Shown here piece by piece: positions 32,544 through 44,496 of a stretch of DNA of 64,000 bases. The notes beneath the pieces are model-generated. The model was not told where the DNA came from and ran no database searches. It saw only the letters and a list, made by a program, of their open reading frames with translations. The first letter of the stretch is position 1. Every line of letters begins with the position of its first letter. Source of the stretch: Lunularia cruciata (Eukaryota > Streptophyta > Marchantiopsida > Lunulariales > Lunulariaceae); the NCBI GenBank assembly GCA_948567375.1, contig OX419755.1, forward strand, positions 46,753,001-46,817,000, in the 5' to 3' direction. The translations under genes were made by a program, and so were the position numbers.

Positions 32544-34648
32544 CTAATCCGATCCGATGTCTACTTCTCCTCGGCTTTCAAACCCAAACCCAAAGTAACT
32601 TCACTCACTACTACTCTATCCTTGGGTTTCACAACTCCTAATTCCTCTACTAAATCTAACAGTTCTCTTTCCTGATCAATTTTTTTCACTAGTGGGTAAT
32701 CTATGTAGCTCCTTATCTTCTGACCCACTCTTCTCTAATACCTCCAATGGTAATTCCAAAGACATCTGCACTCCTACTTCATCTACTTTGGGTTTTGCTC
32801 TCACATCCTTCCAAAGTTTATCTATCTCTAATTTGACTAAGTCTAATCTAATTGTGATATTGTCTTCTACTTCCAATATCTTCCTATCTACACAAGTTCT
32901 TAGACTGATCAACAAAGCATTCAAGTCTTTGTCCTTTGCATTTCTCCTTCTCATCTCCTCCACCAACAACTCCAACTCGTGTTCCCTCGTCTCTTTGATG
33001 CGCATATTGGCCTCTGTACTAAGCATCACATTCATCTTGATCATGACCTCTTTTTATGGCTCCAATCTCATTTTCCTCTCTGGTTCTTGATCTACAAGCC
33101 AATCTCCTCCGTACATTGCCAATTTTGCTTTGAACTTGGCTTTCACAGCTTCCTTCTCCTTCTCTTTCTACACAATATTTTCCTCCTAATTGCAAAGTAA
33201 CTCTCTCAACCTTTCTTCTTCTCTATACCGCACTATCAACTCTTGTTGCCACAACTGCTTCTTCTCCTCTACACTCTCCATCACCCTATCAAGCTCTTGT
33301 TCTTTCTTTGCTACTCTTGCCATAATATGGATAATTTCTAGTCTTGAATCATCAAACTACGGCTTCAAGATTTCATATTCAGCAATTTGTCTTTCCTTTT
33401 CTATAACACTCTGCGCTATCAGCTCCTCTCAATTCCTTGCTTCTCTCCTCAAATTTTCAATCTTTTGATTCTGCACTACTGCATCTACTCGTAGTACTTC
33501 CCTTTCCTCCTCACCTTGAATTATACTCTTCTTCAATTCCAACTTCTCTTCTTCTAATTGTGCTAACACCTGCAACACAATCTTCACCTCTAGATACTTT
33601 GACTACATCTCCTTCTTCTTGTGCTCTAACTTCACTAATAAGGGGCACACAATCTCCCACAGGTACTCCACTCCTTCACTCAGAGTTACCTCAACTTGCG
33701 GAGTGATCTCCTTCACCTCTTCTTCGCTCGACACTCGCCTTTTGAGCCGCAGTCGCCATATGGGAATGGATGCTTCACTCCCCAAACTTGCATTCTCCTC
33801 TTCTCTTACCTTATTGGGCCTCGCTTCACACTTTGCCTTTTTGCTAGAACAAACTCCTCATTGAATGGTAACTTTCCTTTCTTCTTGCTTTGGCACTTTG
33901 TCTTCCAACTTTGAGTTACCTTTCTCCTCCATCTCCATTGTGGCTTTTTCTTCCTTGGGTGCCAATCTCATCTCCCCTCCATCGTCGCTGTCACTACTTG
34001 TGTCTCCACTTTGTAGTGTGAGCTCAGGTTCTTCATCTCTTTCCAAGTCTGCGGACTTGCACTCGGCTTTGCCCTTTGATTCTTCCTCTGACGATGTGTT
34101 TACCACCATACCTTTCCTTGGGTTTACTCTAGTCTTCTGAGGTCTGACTTTCTTGACATCTTCTCCTTCTCCTTGTTGACTCTTCTTCTTTGAGTTTGGA
34201 GTACTCACGTCCAACTGCACACTCTTCCCTATCTGCGTGTAGTACTCATCGTTGCTCCTGATCTGAAGAATGTATTGTTGTTCCTCTATGTCAACATCCT
34301 TTCTTATGTCGGGATGGAAATGAGACACCATCCTATTTCACTCTGCCGCATTGAGCAAGTTCAGCCCTAGATAGAAATGAGCTGCAAATGGCACAATGTA
34401 ATGCGGAGGTGATTTATCCCACAAATTCCACACCATCTGTCTTGTTTGCCGATGAAATCACTTTGCCCAGTCACTCCTACAAACATCTTATGGAAGAACA
34501 CCGCTTGGTGCTTCATCACATAAGTCATTCTCTCCGGCTTCAAGATTGCCATTAGAGCACTCACAATCCCTTGCTTGACAGGATCCTTATAACTCTCTAC
34601 TTTGTATCCATTCTTCATGCACTTCAAAGAGAAAGCATCTCTCACCTC
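32544..34648 (-). pseudogene. LTR-encoded ORF relic, 3' LTR of the - copy
   Basis: Same protein as at 22,365-24,939. Visible parts are the N-terminal VMKHQAVFFHKMF segment (about 34,510), MVSHFHPDIRKDVD with the acidic middle (34,331-33,858), and the C-terminal coiled coil with LNALLISLRTCVDRKILEV (33,044-32,676). A small deletion near 34,470 and several stops break it. At its 5' end the frame is continuous with integrase because of the 888-bp deletion. Confidence 0.65.
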
Positions 34649-35940
34649 ATAGACTTTGGGTGTCTTAGAGACTTCCAAATCTATGGTCCAATATCTCCAA
34701 ACTCTCCACCCATTTACTTGAGTGGCAAAAGGATTTCCTTCTAGGTTTGCAAGTTGAATGGATCTATTTTCATAAAGATGAAGAACTTGATAAGGCCCCA
34801 TCCATCTCAAATGCAACTTGCCTGGGAAAAATATTCGGCAATTGTTGTATAACAAAACCAAATCTCCTTTGTGCACAGCCACAGGCTTGATATGCTTATC
34901 CTGCCTGACTTTCCTCTGCTCTTGTACTTCTTTTGTGGTTTGCATTGCATCATCTCTTTTCTCTTCTAACCACATTAGTTGTTGGATCCAAAGATCCTAG
35001 CTTTCTTCTTCCAACAATTGTTCTTCGCAAAGAATCCAATATATCGGTACAACTGGTAGTATGGGATGCAAGCTATATGTCAAGAAGTATGGAGTTTTTC
35101 TGGTGTAATCTTTTCTGTTGTTTTATATGCCTACAACGTGGCTGGTAATTTCATATCCCAATCGTAGGCATAATTGATAGTCACCTTCTTTGAAATTTTG
35201 CAAAGTAACCCATTCGCCTTTTCCATTAAGCCATTTGCTTTTGGGTTATAAGGAGTTGTTTTTTGATGTTTAATCTAGAAGTACTTGGTTAACATCTCCA
35301 TCACAGAGTTCAAAAAATGTGTCCCTCTGTCACTGACCAATTCTAGAGGACACCCATATTGGGAGATGATGTTTTGAAAGAAAAATTCCGCCACCATTTC
35401 AGCAACATCTCTACAAGTTGCTTTAGCTTTGACCATCTTGGTAGCATAGTCAGTGCAAACCAAAATGTATCTCTTCCTTGTGACTCGGGTCACTTGTTGA
35501 ATGGGACCCACAAAATCAATTCCCCATTTCTCAAATGGTGCCAATGGCAAAATTGGTCTCAAAGGCCATTGAGAAGTAGCCGTCGGCTTCCCATTCTCTG
35601 ACAAGCATCACAGCTTTGGATATGAGCATGCGTGTCTTTGTACATTGAAGGCCACCAATACTCCGAGGAAAGAATCTTCTTTATAGTATTGTTCAGAGCA
35701 AAGTGTCCTCTTGATGCTTTGGAGTGTAAAGACTTGATTACGCCTCCAACTTTGTATGATTCCAAGCATCGTCGAAGTACTTTGTCTTTGCACATCTTGA
35801 ATAAAATGTTTTGTTTTAGCTGACACGACCTTATTTTCCTGAGAAAGACTGCTCTCTGCTCCGGGTCCAACCCTTCTGGACAATGGAGAGTATGCAGATA
35901 ATGATATTTGGCTGCATACCTCGTACTTCGCATTGCTGTT
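34649..35940 (-). pseudogene. GyA integrase relic, - copy
   Basis: HHCC module (SLHSKASRGH..., CDACQRMG, about 35,720-35,590), core Asp in GIDFVGPIQQ (about 35,520), LVSDRGTHF (about 35,330) and the Glu in GLMEKANG (about 35,225). The C-terminal GDLVLLYNNCRIFFPGKLHL segment (about 34,870-34,810) lies in an open stretch of 202 codons (34,975-34,367) that runs into the LTR. Frame breaks occur near 35,600, 35,275 and 35,000. Confidence 0.9.
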
Positions 35941-37330
35941 AATTGATATAATTCTTCATCATGGAACCAATCGTCAATTTCCCACTCTTGGTCTTGAGTT
36001 TCTAACGTGGATAGGAAGTCCACGTCTGAATGCAAAGCTCCCTTCCTTACTTGTACAATATATGTGAATTCTTGTAACAACAAGATCCATCTTGCAATGT
36101 GCCCGGATGAATCTGCCTTTTTGACCAAATGTTGCAATGCATAATGGTCAACATAGAAGACAAACTCGTATCCCAGCAAGTAGTGGAGAATATTTCTTGC
36201 AGGCACACACCATTCTGAGTGCTTCTCTTTCATTTGTGGAATAGTTCTTTTCAGAAACAGAAAGTTATCGGCTGGCATAATACACCGGGTAGTCCTTCTT
36301 CTTCTTGTCCTTTTGACTTAAGGCAACTCCAATGGCCATGGATGAAGTGTCCACATATACATGAAAAGGGATGTCCTAATTTGGGGCCCTCAAAACTGGT
36401 GTTTCCACTAATTTCTTCTTCAACACCTGGAAAGCTTCTTCTTGATCTGCTTCCCACATGTGTAGTCTTTGGATTTCTTCAAAAGCTTTGTAAGGGGTGC
36501 AGCAAGCACCGCATAGTTTGAAATGAAGCATCTGTAGTATCCGACATGTCCCAAGAAGGCTCTCAACTCCCAGATGTTCTTTGGGGATTCCAAAGCTGAG
36601 ATTACTTTAACCTTCTTGACATCGACTTCAATACCTTGGCTTGACACCCAATGCCCTAGAAGAATTCCCTCCTTCATTGCAAAGAAGCATTTCTCCGGGT
36701 GTAATGACAAACCAACAAAATGACACCTTTCAAAAGTTTGGAAAAAGTAATCCAAATGTACATCTCTTCGCCCAAACACACAAAAATCATCATTGAACAC
36801 TTCCACAAATTTGCGTAGGAAATCCTTGAAGATTGAATTCATCATCCGCTGGAAAGTAGCGGGAGCATTACACAACCCAAAGGGCATTTGATTGTAAGCG
36901 AAAGTGCTCCAATTGATTGTGAATGTGGTTTTATCCTTGTCCTCTTCCTTGGATGGATACTTGATTGTACCCTAAGAATCCATCGAGAAAACTATAACAA
37001 GGGTGACTAGCTACTTGGTCTAGAATTGTGTTGGTAAAAGGTAAGGGATGATGATCCTTCCTTGTGACTGCATTCAACTTACGGAAGTCTTGGCACACTC
37101 GGATCTTCCCTATTTTCTTCTTTGGGACAATGACAATGGGGGAGACCCACTCACTACTTAAGATAGGGAAGATGATTCCGGCCCCTAAGTACTTGTTGAT
37201 TTCATCTTTCACCAAAAGGGAGTACTTTGAGTTCAAACAATATTGTCTCTGCCAAATCGGAACTGCACCTTCAACCAAATCAATCCGGTGTTCTCCAAAT
37301 TCTCATGGAATACATGACCTTTGATCGATA
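35941..37330 (-). pseudogene. pol: GyA reverse transcriptase-RNase H relic, - copy
   Basis: RT motifs WVSPIVIVPKKK, VCQDFRKLNAVTRKDHHPL, YSFLDGFLGYNQV, MPFGLCNAPATFQ and the catalytic box, here FNDDFCVFG (Ile to Asn) at about 36,790. RNase H follows with YVDHYALQHLVKKADSSG and HSDVDFLSTL. Where the + copy has a 1-nt deletion after VCQA, this copy is in frame, and the reverse is true elsewhere. Confidence 0.9.
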
Positions 37331-38054
37331 GACCAGGAAAATACATCCTGGAATTCTATAAACAGGGTAGTGTATCCTGCCAACTCCTCCAAAATGACTA
37401 TCTTCAAAATTTTTACAATCTTCCCTTTAGTCAAAACAAACTCTTGACAGTCATCAGGGTTGATGACTTCTTCAATGTGGCTTACTTGGCTTAACCCAAG
37501 GCAAGTTGCCATCAAACCCCCTTCTTCTAAGTCAGGTTCACCCGAGGCAAGATCATATGGATCTTCGTCTTTGACATCCACCTTGTAGCATTCCAAGTAA
37601 TTTACTCGGACTTCGTCTTCGGATTTATCTGAGGACAAAGCCGATGAGTCTTTGGATTCATCCTCATCTTCTGACAAACTAGTTTCCCCGAGATGGGAAA
37701 CCTTTGTCCAACTCACAGTCACCAGCTTCAAGTCTTCAGACAAAATGTCCTTGAACCATAGCTTTTGCTAGTGCCAATCCACCACAACTTGGGCACTGTA
37801 CAACCAGGGTCTTCCGATCAACAGAGGGTAACCAGTCTTGGTCACTGGTCGCAACACAATGTAGTTCAACTTGAAGGGCACCCCTCCAATGATTGTGGTA
37901 AAGTTTGACAGCATGCCCAAGAGCCATCTCTTGGTTTGGTCTGCAAATTTCAAGACTTGAGGTGTTGGCTCAAACGTATGATACCCCAATTGATTTGCAG
38001 TATCTTTGGTCATGACATTCACACCAAAACCCGAATCAGTAGGTATCGATGTGT
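37303..38054 (-). pseudogene. GyA protease C-terminal part and RT N-terminal extension, - copy
   Basis: Contains DSGFGVNVMTKDTANQLGY with the Asp-Ser-Gly catalytic triplet intact (about 38,035-37,990), RPWLYSAQVVVDWH, then an acidic spacer (SEDEDESKDSSALSSDKSEDE region, 37,743-37,560) and FQDVFSWSIDQ leading to RT. The solo GyB LTR interrupts the domain five or so codons upstream of the active site. Confidence 0.85.
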
Positions 38055-38752
38055 GATCTGTGAGCCGGCCTGTCTCTCACTCAAGATGAACCTCTGATGG
38101 CTATTATGGTAGCGCACCATGGACTAAGAAGGCAAGGAACCCCAACTCCATCATACTCCTCCAAGGCTAACACTCCAAGACTCAAGACATTGCTCACTAG
38201 AGAACTCAATGAGAGAGAGATAGTTGCAAATGAAAAGATGATGAGTACTTCCTCACCTCTTGTTTATATACTTGTGAAATAGTTACGTACCAAAGTTACT
38301 AATTACCGTAGTAACTCAAGTTACTAGACTAAAATTCAAGTAAAGTCAAAAAGTAGAAAGAAATATCCATTCACATGGGCATATTCCCCTAAGCATGTGG
38401 TCTTATCTTGACCCAACCACTAAGTCAAGGATTCCTTCACATGGGCTATCCTTGGACTAAAGAAGAATCCAAAACAAAAAGGATTGCGGGCCCAAGAGTT
38501 CTCAACTCTTCCTCCAAGACAAACACCTAGAATAATACAAAGTCAACACACTAAAATCCAAAATAGTGGTGCTCATCTTTTCTACTTCCTCTAAAGTAAG
38601 GTCCCCTCTATCTTAGCTATGACTAACTTTAGCTAATCATGACTAATATAGAACCATCCTTTATCTCTATATAAATAATATCTCTTAAGTACTTGTAATA
38701 CCAAGCTAAATATCACAATACCACACACATGCACAAATGGGTGTTACAGATC
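38055..38752 (-). repeat. GyB solo LTR (38,059-38,748) with GATC target duplication
   Basis: A 690-bp LTR running TGTGAGCCGG...GTGTTACA in + orientation (element orientation -). GATC precedes it at 38,055-38,058 and follows at 38,749-38,752. The uninterrupted + GyA copy has TGCATGATCACATCGATACC at about 18,500 with a single GATC. A solo LTR implies insertion followed by LTR-LTR recombination. Confidence 0.95.
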
Positions 38753-39700
38753 ATGCACCCTGCAATCTCCGCGTTGACCTTGGGAGATCCTAGATCTTCT
38801 TGCTCAATACAATATATAGCGGGTAGGTCTTTCTTTGACATCAACCTTACTTTCTTGAGAGCCAAATTCAGCTGCCTCTTGTACAACTTGTTGTCTTCTC
38901 ACAATTGCTTAAATGTGACATTGGCATTGTGGTTGCCAAATCTGCTACAATGTTGTATTGGGGTACTCCCCCCAATTTGACCATCTTAACCTTTGGCTTT
39001 GGGTTTGAAATCTCTCCAAGTTTGATTTTGACTTTGGGACGCTTCAAAATGGTGATAGGATTGCTAGTGGTCTTGACTCCAGGTTCCTCGGGTTAGCCCA
39101 CCTCGGCTTGGATCAGACCCTTTACTTTGGATCGGATGTCCGCCGGAAAAACTGGAGGCTTTGTCTTTGTCTCCTCCTCCAAACTCATTTCTTGAGTTTT
39201 GAGTATTGCTTCCTTTAGTTCTTTCTGTAAGGCTTTAGCTTTGGCTTTAGCGAGGATCTTTTCCTCCTTGGTAGAAAGGATTGCCTTTGGGCGCAATCTC
39301 TTTGCCTTTTTGGAAGACGACAAGGTCATACTCAGCTCTTCAGGGTCACGCTTCTTCTTACTTGTGCGTGTCTCAACCTTCAAAATTTCAAGGTCTGGCC
39401 ATTCTCCTTCCGAGGCAGGACTCCCTTCATGAGGTCTCTCTTCCTCAAGTGTTATACAATTTACCATGGTATCACCCTTTGCTTGAAGCACTACACGCTT
39501 AGTTGGACTCTGTACATACTTTATAGGCGGCTTTGGGTTCGGTGGGTGAGGGCATTGGTTGCCCGTATGAGCCAATCCTTTGTAATTTACGCACAAGAGA
39601 ACGTACCCAATTTGCCTTCTTGGCTCCAGATAGTTTGGAGACAAATGTCTTATCAAGCCACAATTGTAACATGACCCGAGTGCAACATTCTGAGGTCAAT
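38753..39700 (-). pseudogene. GyA gag-pol linker, - copy
   Basis: Homologous to 17,701-18,500. The Lys/Ala helix EEKILAKAKAKALQKELKEA and KPPVFPADIRSKVKGLIQAE are open over 187 codons (39,656-39,093). Upstream is a decayed second knuckle (CVNYKGLAHTGNQC with one Cys changed to Tyr). Confidence 0.8.
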
Positions 39701-40591
39701 TTTGGTTGCTCATCAGTGGTCTTTGTGGAGGAGCATTGGGGTTATACTCCCTTGGTCCGTAGCTCGGACCTTGATACGATGTGCTTTCCTGAGGCTGTAC
39801 CTCTTGTGTTTGGTACACCGCCTCTTCTTCCTCTTCCTGGTTACATCCTGGAACCCAATCAATCTGCTACACCGGGAATGCATTACAAGTATTGCATTCC
39901 GTGTTTGCATGGCCTGACTTGCCACATGTGGTGCACCATAAATTAGTTCTGCCAAATGTTGGGGGCTTCCTTCTGTCCTTAGCGCCAATCATTTGGATCT
40001 TGAAATCCAAAAACTCCTTGATGAGGGCGTCCAACTTAGTATCAGCCTTATGTACACTCTTTGTTGGGGGAGTCATTGGTTTCTAACCTCCACATCTTTG
40101 TACTTGTCTTGGCTTTGATTCTTCTTTGGATTCCAAAGAAGAGCTTGAAGACGTGGAGGATTCCTCCGAAGAAGAGGATGTACTGCGAGAAGCTCTCCTT
40201 CTAGGCTTCTTGCCTTTCTTCTCCCACTTCAATTGCCGGCAGAATGAGAGTGAGCCACCTCATAGCAGGCAACATGTTTGAGTACCTTGTCAAAGTAAGT
40301 TACGTTCCTCTCCCTTGTAAAGATCCAAATCTCTGGTGAAAGTCCTTTGAGGAACCAGGTAATGGCTTGGGCATCGGAGTAACCCATCATACCCGATTGC
40401 TTTGGGACTTGGTTCAAGAGCGCCATGAACCTCTTAGAGTAGTCTCTCAACTTCTCCTTCTTGCCTTGGTCTAAATTGTTGAGTGCCGCAAAGACACTTG
40501 TGTCGTAATCAACTTCCTTGAATCGTTCTAGGAAATTTTTTCTCAAATCCGCCCAATCTATCGGTACAAACTCCTTTTGGGTTACATGGAT
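39701..40591 (-). pseudogene. gag: GyA gag, 3' part, - copy
   Basis: Gag core (FKEVDYDTSVFAALNNLDQ, LRDYSKRFMALLNQVPKQSG; 40,546-40,229) and knuckle CTTCGKSGHANTEC (about 39,940-39,900), complete in this copy. Interrupted upstream by GyB, beyond which gag continues at 48,315. Confidence 0.85.
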
Positions 40592-40595
40592 GTAC
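40592..40595. repeat. Target-site duplication GTAC of complete GyB
   Basis: GTAC at 40,592-40,595 and at 48,311-48,314. Joining the flanks restores GyA gag (compare AAGCTGGTACACCCATG at about 16,655). Confidence 0.85.
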
Positions 40596-41288
40596 TATGA
40601 GCCGGCCTGTCTTTCACTCAGGATGAACCTCTGATGGCTATTATGGTAGTGCACCATGGACTAAGAAGGCAAGGAACCCCAACTCCATCATACTCCTCCA
40701 AGGCTAACACTCCAAGACTCAAGACATTGCTCACTAGAGAACTCAATGAGAGAGAGATAGTTGCAAATGAAAGGATGATGAGTACCTCCTCACCCCTTGT
40801 TTATATACTTGTGAAATAATTACGTACAAAAGTTACTAATTACCATAGTAACTCAAGTTACTAGACTAAAAGTCAAGTCAAGTCAAAAAGTAGAAAGAAA
40901 TATCCATTCACATGGGCATATTCCCCTAAGCATGTGGTCTTATCTTGACCCAACCACTAAGTCAAGGATTCCTTCACATGGGCTATCCTTGGACTAAAGA
41001 AGAATCCAAAGAAAAAAAGGCTTGCGGGCTCAAGAGTTCTCAACTCTTTCCTCAAAGCCAAACACCTAGGAATAATACCAAGTCAACACTCTAGAATCTA
41101 AAATTGTGGTGCTCATCTTTTCTACTTCCTCTAAAGTAAAGTCCTCTCTTTCTTAGTTATGACTAACTTTAGCTAACCATGACTAATATAGAACCATCCT
41201 TTATCTCTATATAAATAATATCTCTTAAGTACTTGTAATACCAAGCTAAATATCACAATACCACACACATGCACAAATGGGTGTTACA
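40596..41288 (-). repeat. GyB 3' LTR (693 bp)
   Basis: On - starts TGTAACACCC at 41,288; the terminal CA has become TA at the other end (TATGAGCC on +). Preceded on - by a purine run (CCGGGGGTAAA, 41,289-41,299) as polypurine tract. Confidence 0.92.
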
Positions 41289-41289
41289 T

Positions 41290-42428
41290 TTACCCCCGGA
41301 CTAAGTTTTCACTTCGTCCTCAAAGTGAAGGCCTCTCTACCTTCTATGGTACATCTTCAACTTATCATGGTTAATCCTATCAAAGTGTCTTCCTCCCAAC
41401 TCCTTGAGATCATAGGTGTAATTGCCCCACACCTTCTCCACTATGAAAGGTCCAAAGTACTTAGGCAAAAACTTCTTTTGCACTCTCTTGAATCGAATGG
41501 AATCAAAAAAAATTACCCAATCACCTTCTTCTTGCCTTGCCTCTTGTCATAGCTCTCCTTTTGTTTCCTTTGGGCTTGCTCCACTCGAACCATAGCAACT
41601 GCTCTTGCCTCTTCCAACTCCATGAGTTGATCCTTCCTTGACTTCTATGCATCACCTCCTTGTGCTTTCTTCAATCTCCTATGAATGCTTTGGAAGGTAG
41701 GAGGATCAAAGTGAATAGGTAAGGTAGACTCTATACCATACACCAATTGAAATGGAGAATATCTGGTGGAAGTCTTCATGGTTGTCCTATACTCCCACAA
41801 AATTGCATGAATTCTCTTGCCCCAATGATGTTTAGCAACCTCCATTTTTGCATCTTTGGCCAACATCATGCACAAGGTCTGATTGGTTCTCTCTGCCAAG
41901 CCATTAGAATTTGGCTTATAGGATGTAGTTACTCTATGTGTGATAGAGAAATGTCGTAGCATGGCTGTAGTAATGCTTCCTGTAAACTCTCCTCCTCTAT
42001 CAGAAACCAACTCCAAAGGGCATCCAAACCTAGTGATATGCGTTCTTAAAGAAATCTACCCACTTCATCTTCATTCTTGTCCCTCATGGTCTAGCCTCAA
42101 CCCACTTGATAAGGTAATTAGTAACTACCACAATGTACCAATTGTTCCTTAGGGTTCTATTGAGAGGACCTACAAAATCTATTCCCCACTTCTCAAAAGG
42201 TCCTAGCAATGGAATTGATCTAAGTGGTGGAGTGGATGTAGACTTTTTAGCAAAAGCTTGACAAACATGACAAGTTTTGCAATAATCAAGACAATCCTTG
42301 AAAATCCCTCTCCAATGGTAACCTGCATCTAGAATCTTGAAAGCAGTCACCTTTCCTACAAAGTGTCCTCCACATACTAAACCTTCATGAAACTCCTTTA
42401 TGAGAAGGATAGACTCTTCCTTACCCAC
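41290..42428 (-). pseudogene. GyB integrase relic
   Basis: HHCC module (EFHEGLVCGGH..., CKTCHVCQAF, 42,400-42,250), GIDFVGPL (first Asp, about 42,180), VSDRGGEFTG (second Asp, about 42,000) and GLAERTNQ (Glu, about 41,905), so the DDE triad is intact. SPFQLVYGIESTLPI follows. The C-terminal region decays into stops before the polypurine tract. Frame break between 42,084 and 42,016. No chromodomain seen. Confidence 0.92.
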
Positions 42429-42434
42429 TGCTCT

Positions 42435-44222
42435 TCAAAGTAGACCATCTGCTCCTTGGTGAAAAAGAATATCCTCCACCATTGTGTAAGGTCTAGATCT
42501 TGCTGCAAGGGCCTTCCTCTCCCTAGCATGCATCCCTTTTGGATAGTTACCTCTTGTCACAAAATCCACAATCTCCTTGTACTCCATTGGAACCTCTTGA
42601 GTGACTGAGATTGTCATGAGCTCCTCATCCAGGAAGGAATCATCCACTGGCTCATCTCCATCATGATCATAGGCTCTAGATAACAAATCAGCATTTGCAT
42701 GTTTCTTTCCTGGCCTATCCTCAATGGTGTAGTCATACCTTGCTAGTCTCCCTTCAACATTAGGCTTGTTGAAGATGTACTTCAAAGCCTTGTGATCCGT
42801 GACAATGGTGGCTTTCCTTCCAATCAAGTAGTGTCTAAACTTCTTGAGACCAAAGATCACTGCCAACCCTTCCGTGACAGAGTAGTTCTTCTTTATTGAA
42901 ACCATCTGCCTACTAGCATAAGCTATTGGATGATCATGCCTATCTTGGTCTAATTGAATAAGAGTGCATCCTATAGCTACATTAGAAGCAGCAGTGTAGA
43001 GGATGAAAGGCTTACTCCAATCAGGTTTAGCAAGAATTGGAGCTACAACAAGGGATTGCTTGAGCTCTTCAAAAGCTTTGAGAGCTTCCTTGTCCTCCAA
43101 AATCACCATGTAATCTACACCCTTCTTCATGTAGATGGTCAATGCATAAGCCTTGTTGGAAAATGAGAAGATGAACCTCCTATAGTATCCAACCATCCCC
43201 AAGAATTGGCGTAACTTTGTCAAGCTTGAAGGGAATGGAAGGTCTGAGATTTTCCTCACCTTCTTAGGATCAACTACTATTCCATCCTTGGAGATGATGT
43301 GCCCCAAAAGTAGACCTTCTTCACATCCAAAAATGCACTTCTTTGGGTTGAGTGATGCATTTGCCTCATCCTAGTGTTGCAAGACTTTGATTAGGTGTTC
43401 AAAGTGCTCCTCCTTGCTTCCATAGACACAAAAGTCATCAATGAAGTCTCTCACAAATTTCCCAATGAAAGGTTCAAATACCTTGTTCATGAACCGTTGG
43501 AATGTGGCTAGAGCATTGCAAAGCCCAAAAGGCATGACCTTGAAAGCGTAAGTTCCCCAAGGTGTGGTGAATGTGGTGAGTTGTTGATGCTCTGGTGCAA
43601 TCTTGATTTGGTTATATCCACTATAACCATCTCCAAAACTGTACCTCTCATGACGTGCAACCTCCTCCAAGATCTCATGAATGAATGGCAATAGGTAGTA
43701 GTCCTTCTTGGTAACAACATTGAGCTTCTTGTAATCCATACATACCCGAAGCTTGCCATTCTTTTTCTTCACAATGACAATTGGAGACATCCATTCTGAA
43801 TTCTCTACCTCAAAGATAAATCCAAGCTCCTTGAGCTTGTCAATCTCCTCCTTCACAACCAAAGATATTGGTGGGCTAATGCAACGTTGTTTTTGGCGGA
43901 TTGGTCTTGCATGTGACTCCACCTCTATCTTGTGCTCCTCCAAGGTAACTTCCTTCAAATCCGTGTAACTAAAAGCAAACACATGGATGAACTTGCGGAA
44001 AATTGCCTCAAATCTCACCTTCTCCTCCTTGGTAACATTTGGGCCATACTTGAGGGTAGATAACCTTCTCTCTACCTCCTCAAGTGTCAATGGTGATGTG
44101 TCTGGATCCTTCAAAACCTCTGGCTTAGGTGCAAATCCATAGCACACAAGGATACACATCTGAATCAGATTCAGATTCATCCTCCTCCATGGAAGTCTCC
44201 TCTTCCATGCTTGTGTCCACAC
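42435..44222 (-). pseudogene. pol: GyB reverse transcriptase-RNase H relic
   Basis: Two long open stretches (44,222-43,371 and 43,307-42,435, 283 and 290 codons) in different frames. RT shows WMSPIVIVKKKNGKLRVCMDYKKLN in pieces, YSFGDGYSGYNQI, MPFGLCNALATFQ and the catalytic FIDDFCVYG (about 43,440). RNase H shows ILYTAASNVAIG, TEGLAVIFGLKKF, VTDHKALKYIF and HANADLLSRA. It is the best preserved pol in the window. FIDDF is shared with GyA, suggesting the same broad lineage. Confidence 0.94.
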
Positions 44223-44496
44223 CTGAAGCTCCTTCTTCAGAATCTGATTCCCAATAATCAGAAGATGGTGTATCTGAATGTGAAGTGTTGGTGGTATTAG
44301 TCATAGGAACTGTGACTCTATGGTTTGATGGCCCAATCCTCAAGTACCCTTTGTGCCATCGATCAGTTGTGCGTGCTGCTCTCAACCATGGCATCCCAAG
44401 AAGTAAGTCATAGCTTGAATCCTTCAAGACTTAGAAAGTCATGAGATTTTGAACTCCCATAACTGAAACTACCACTTTATCCATCACCCCTACTGG
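44125..44496 (-). pseudogene. GyB protease C-terminal part
   Basis: YDLLLGMPWLRAARTTDRWH (the conserved hydrophobic-Gly-PWL part of retropepsins) followed by an acidic Ser/Glu spacer. It is separated from the active-site part by a TGA (about 44,499) and a TAA. Confidence 0.82.

Larger units (their letters stand above)
31758..34648 (-). repeat. GyA 3' LTR of the - copy, 5'-deleted
   Basis: Ends (in + coordinates begins) TGTGACAACCCGG. Homologous to 49,185-52,082. The first 888 bp of U3 together with the polypurine tract are deleted, joining integrase sequence directly to LTR ORF sequence at about 34,648. Confidence 0.92.

Noticed and set aside
32692-33468. + strand Ser/Leu-rich frames in the 3' LTR of the - GyA copy
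   Set aside because: Complement of the coiled-coil LTR ORF; their openness reflects the sense codon composition.
34640-34660. Pol-LTR ORF junction as a retrocopied spliced intron
   Set aside because: The missing segment does not start with GT and end with AG in the + copy, and the 5' LTR of the same element is full length, which copying of a spliced RNA would not give.
41290-41645. Chromodomain at the integrase C-terminus of GyB
   Set aside because: No aromatic-cage pattern is visible before the polypurine tract in any frame; the same holds for GyA at 21,700-21,940.
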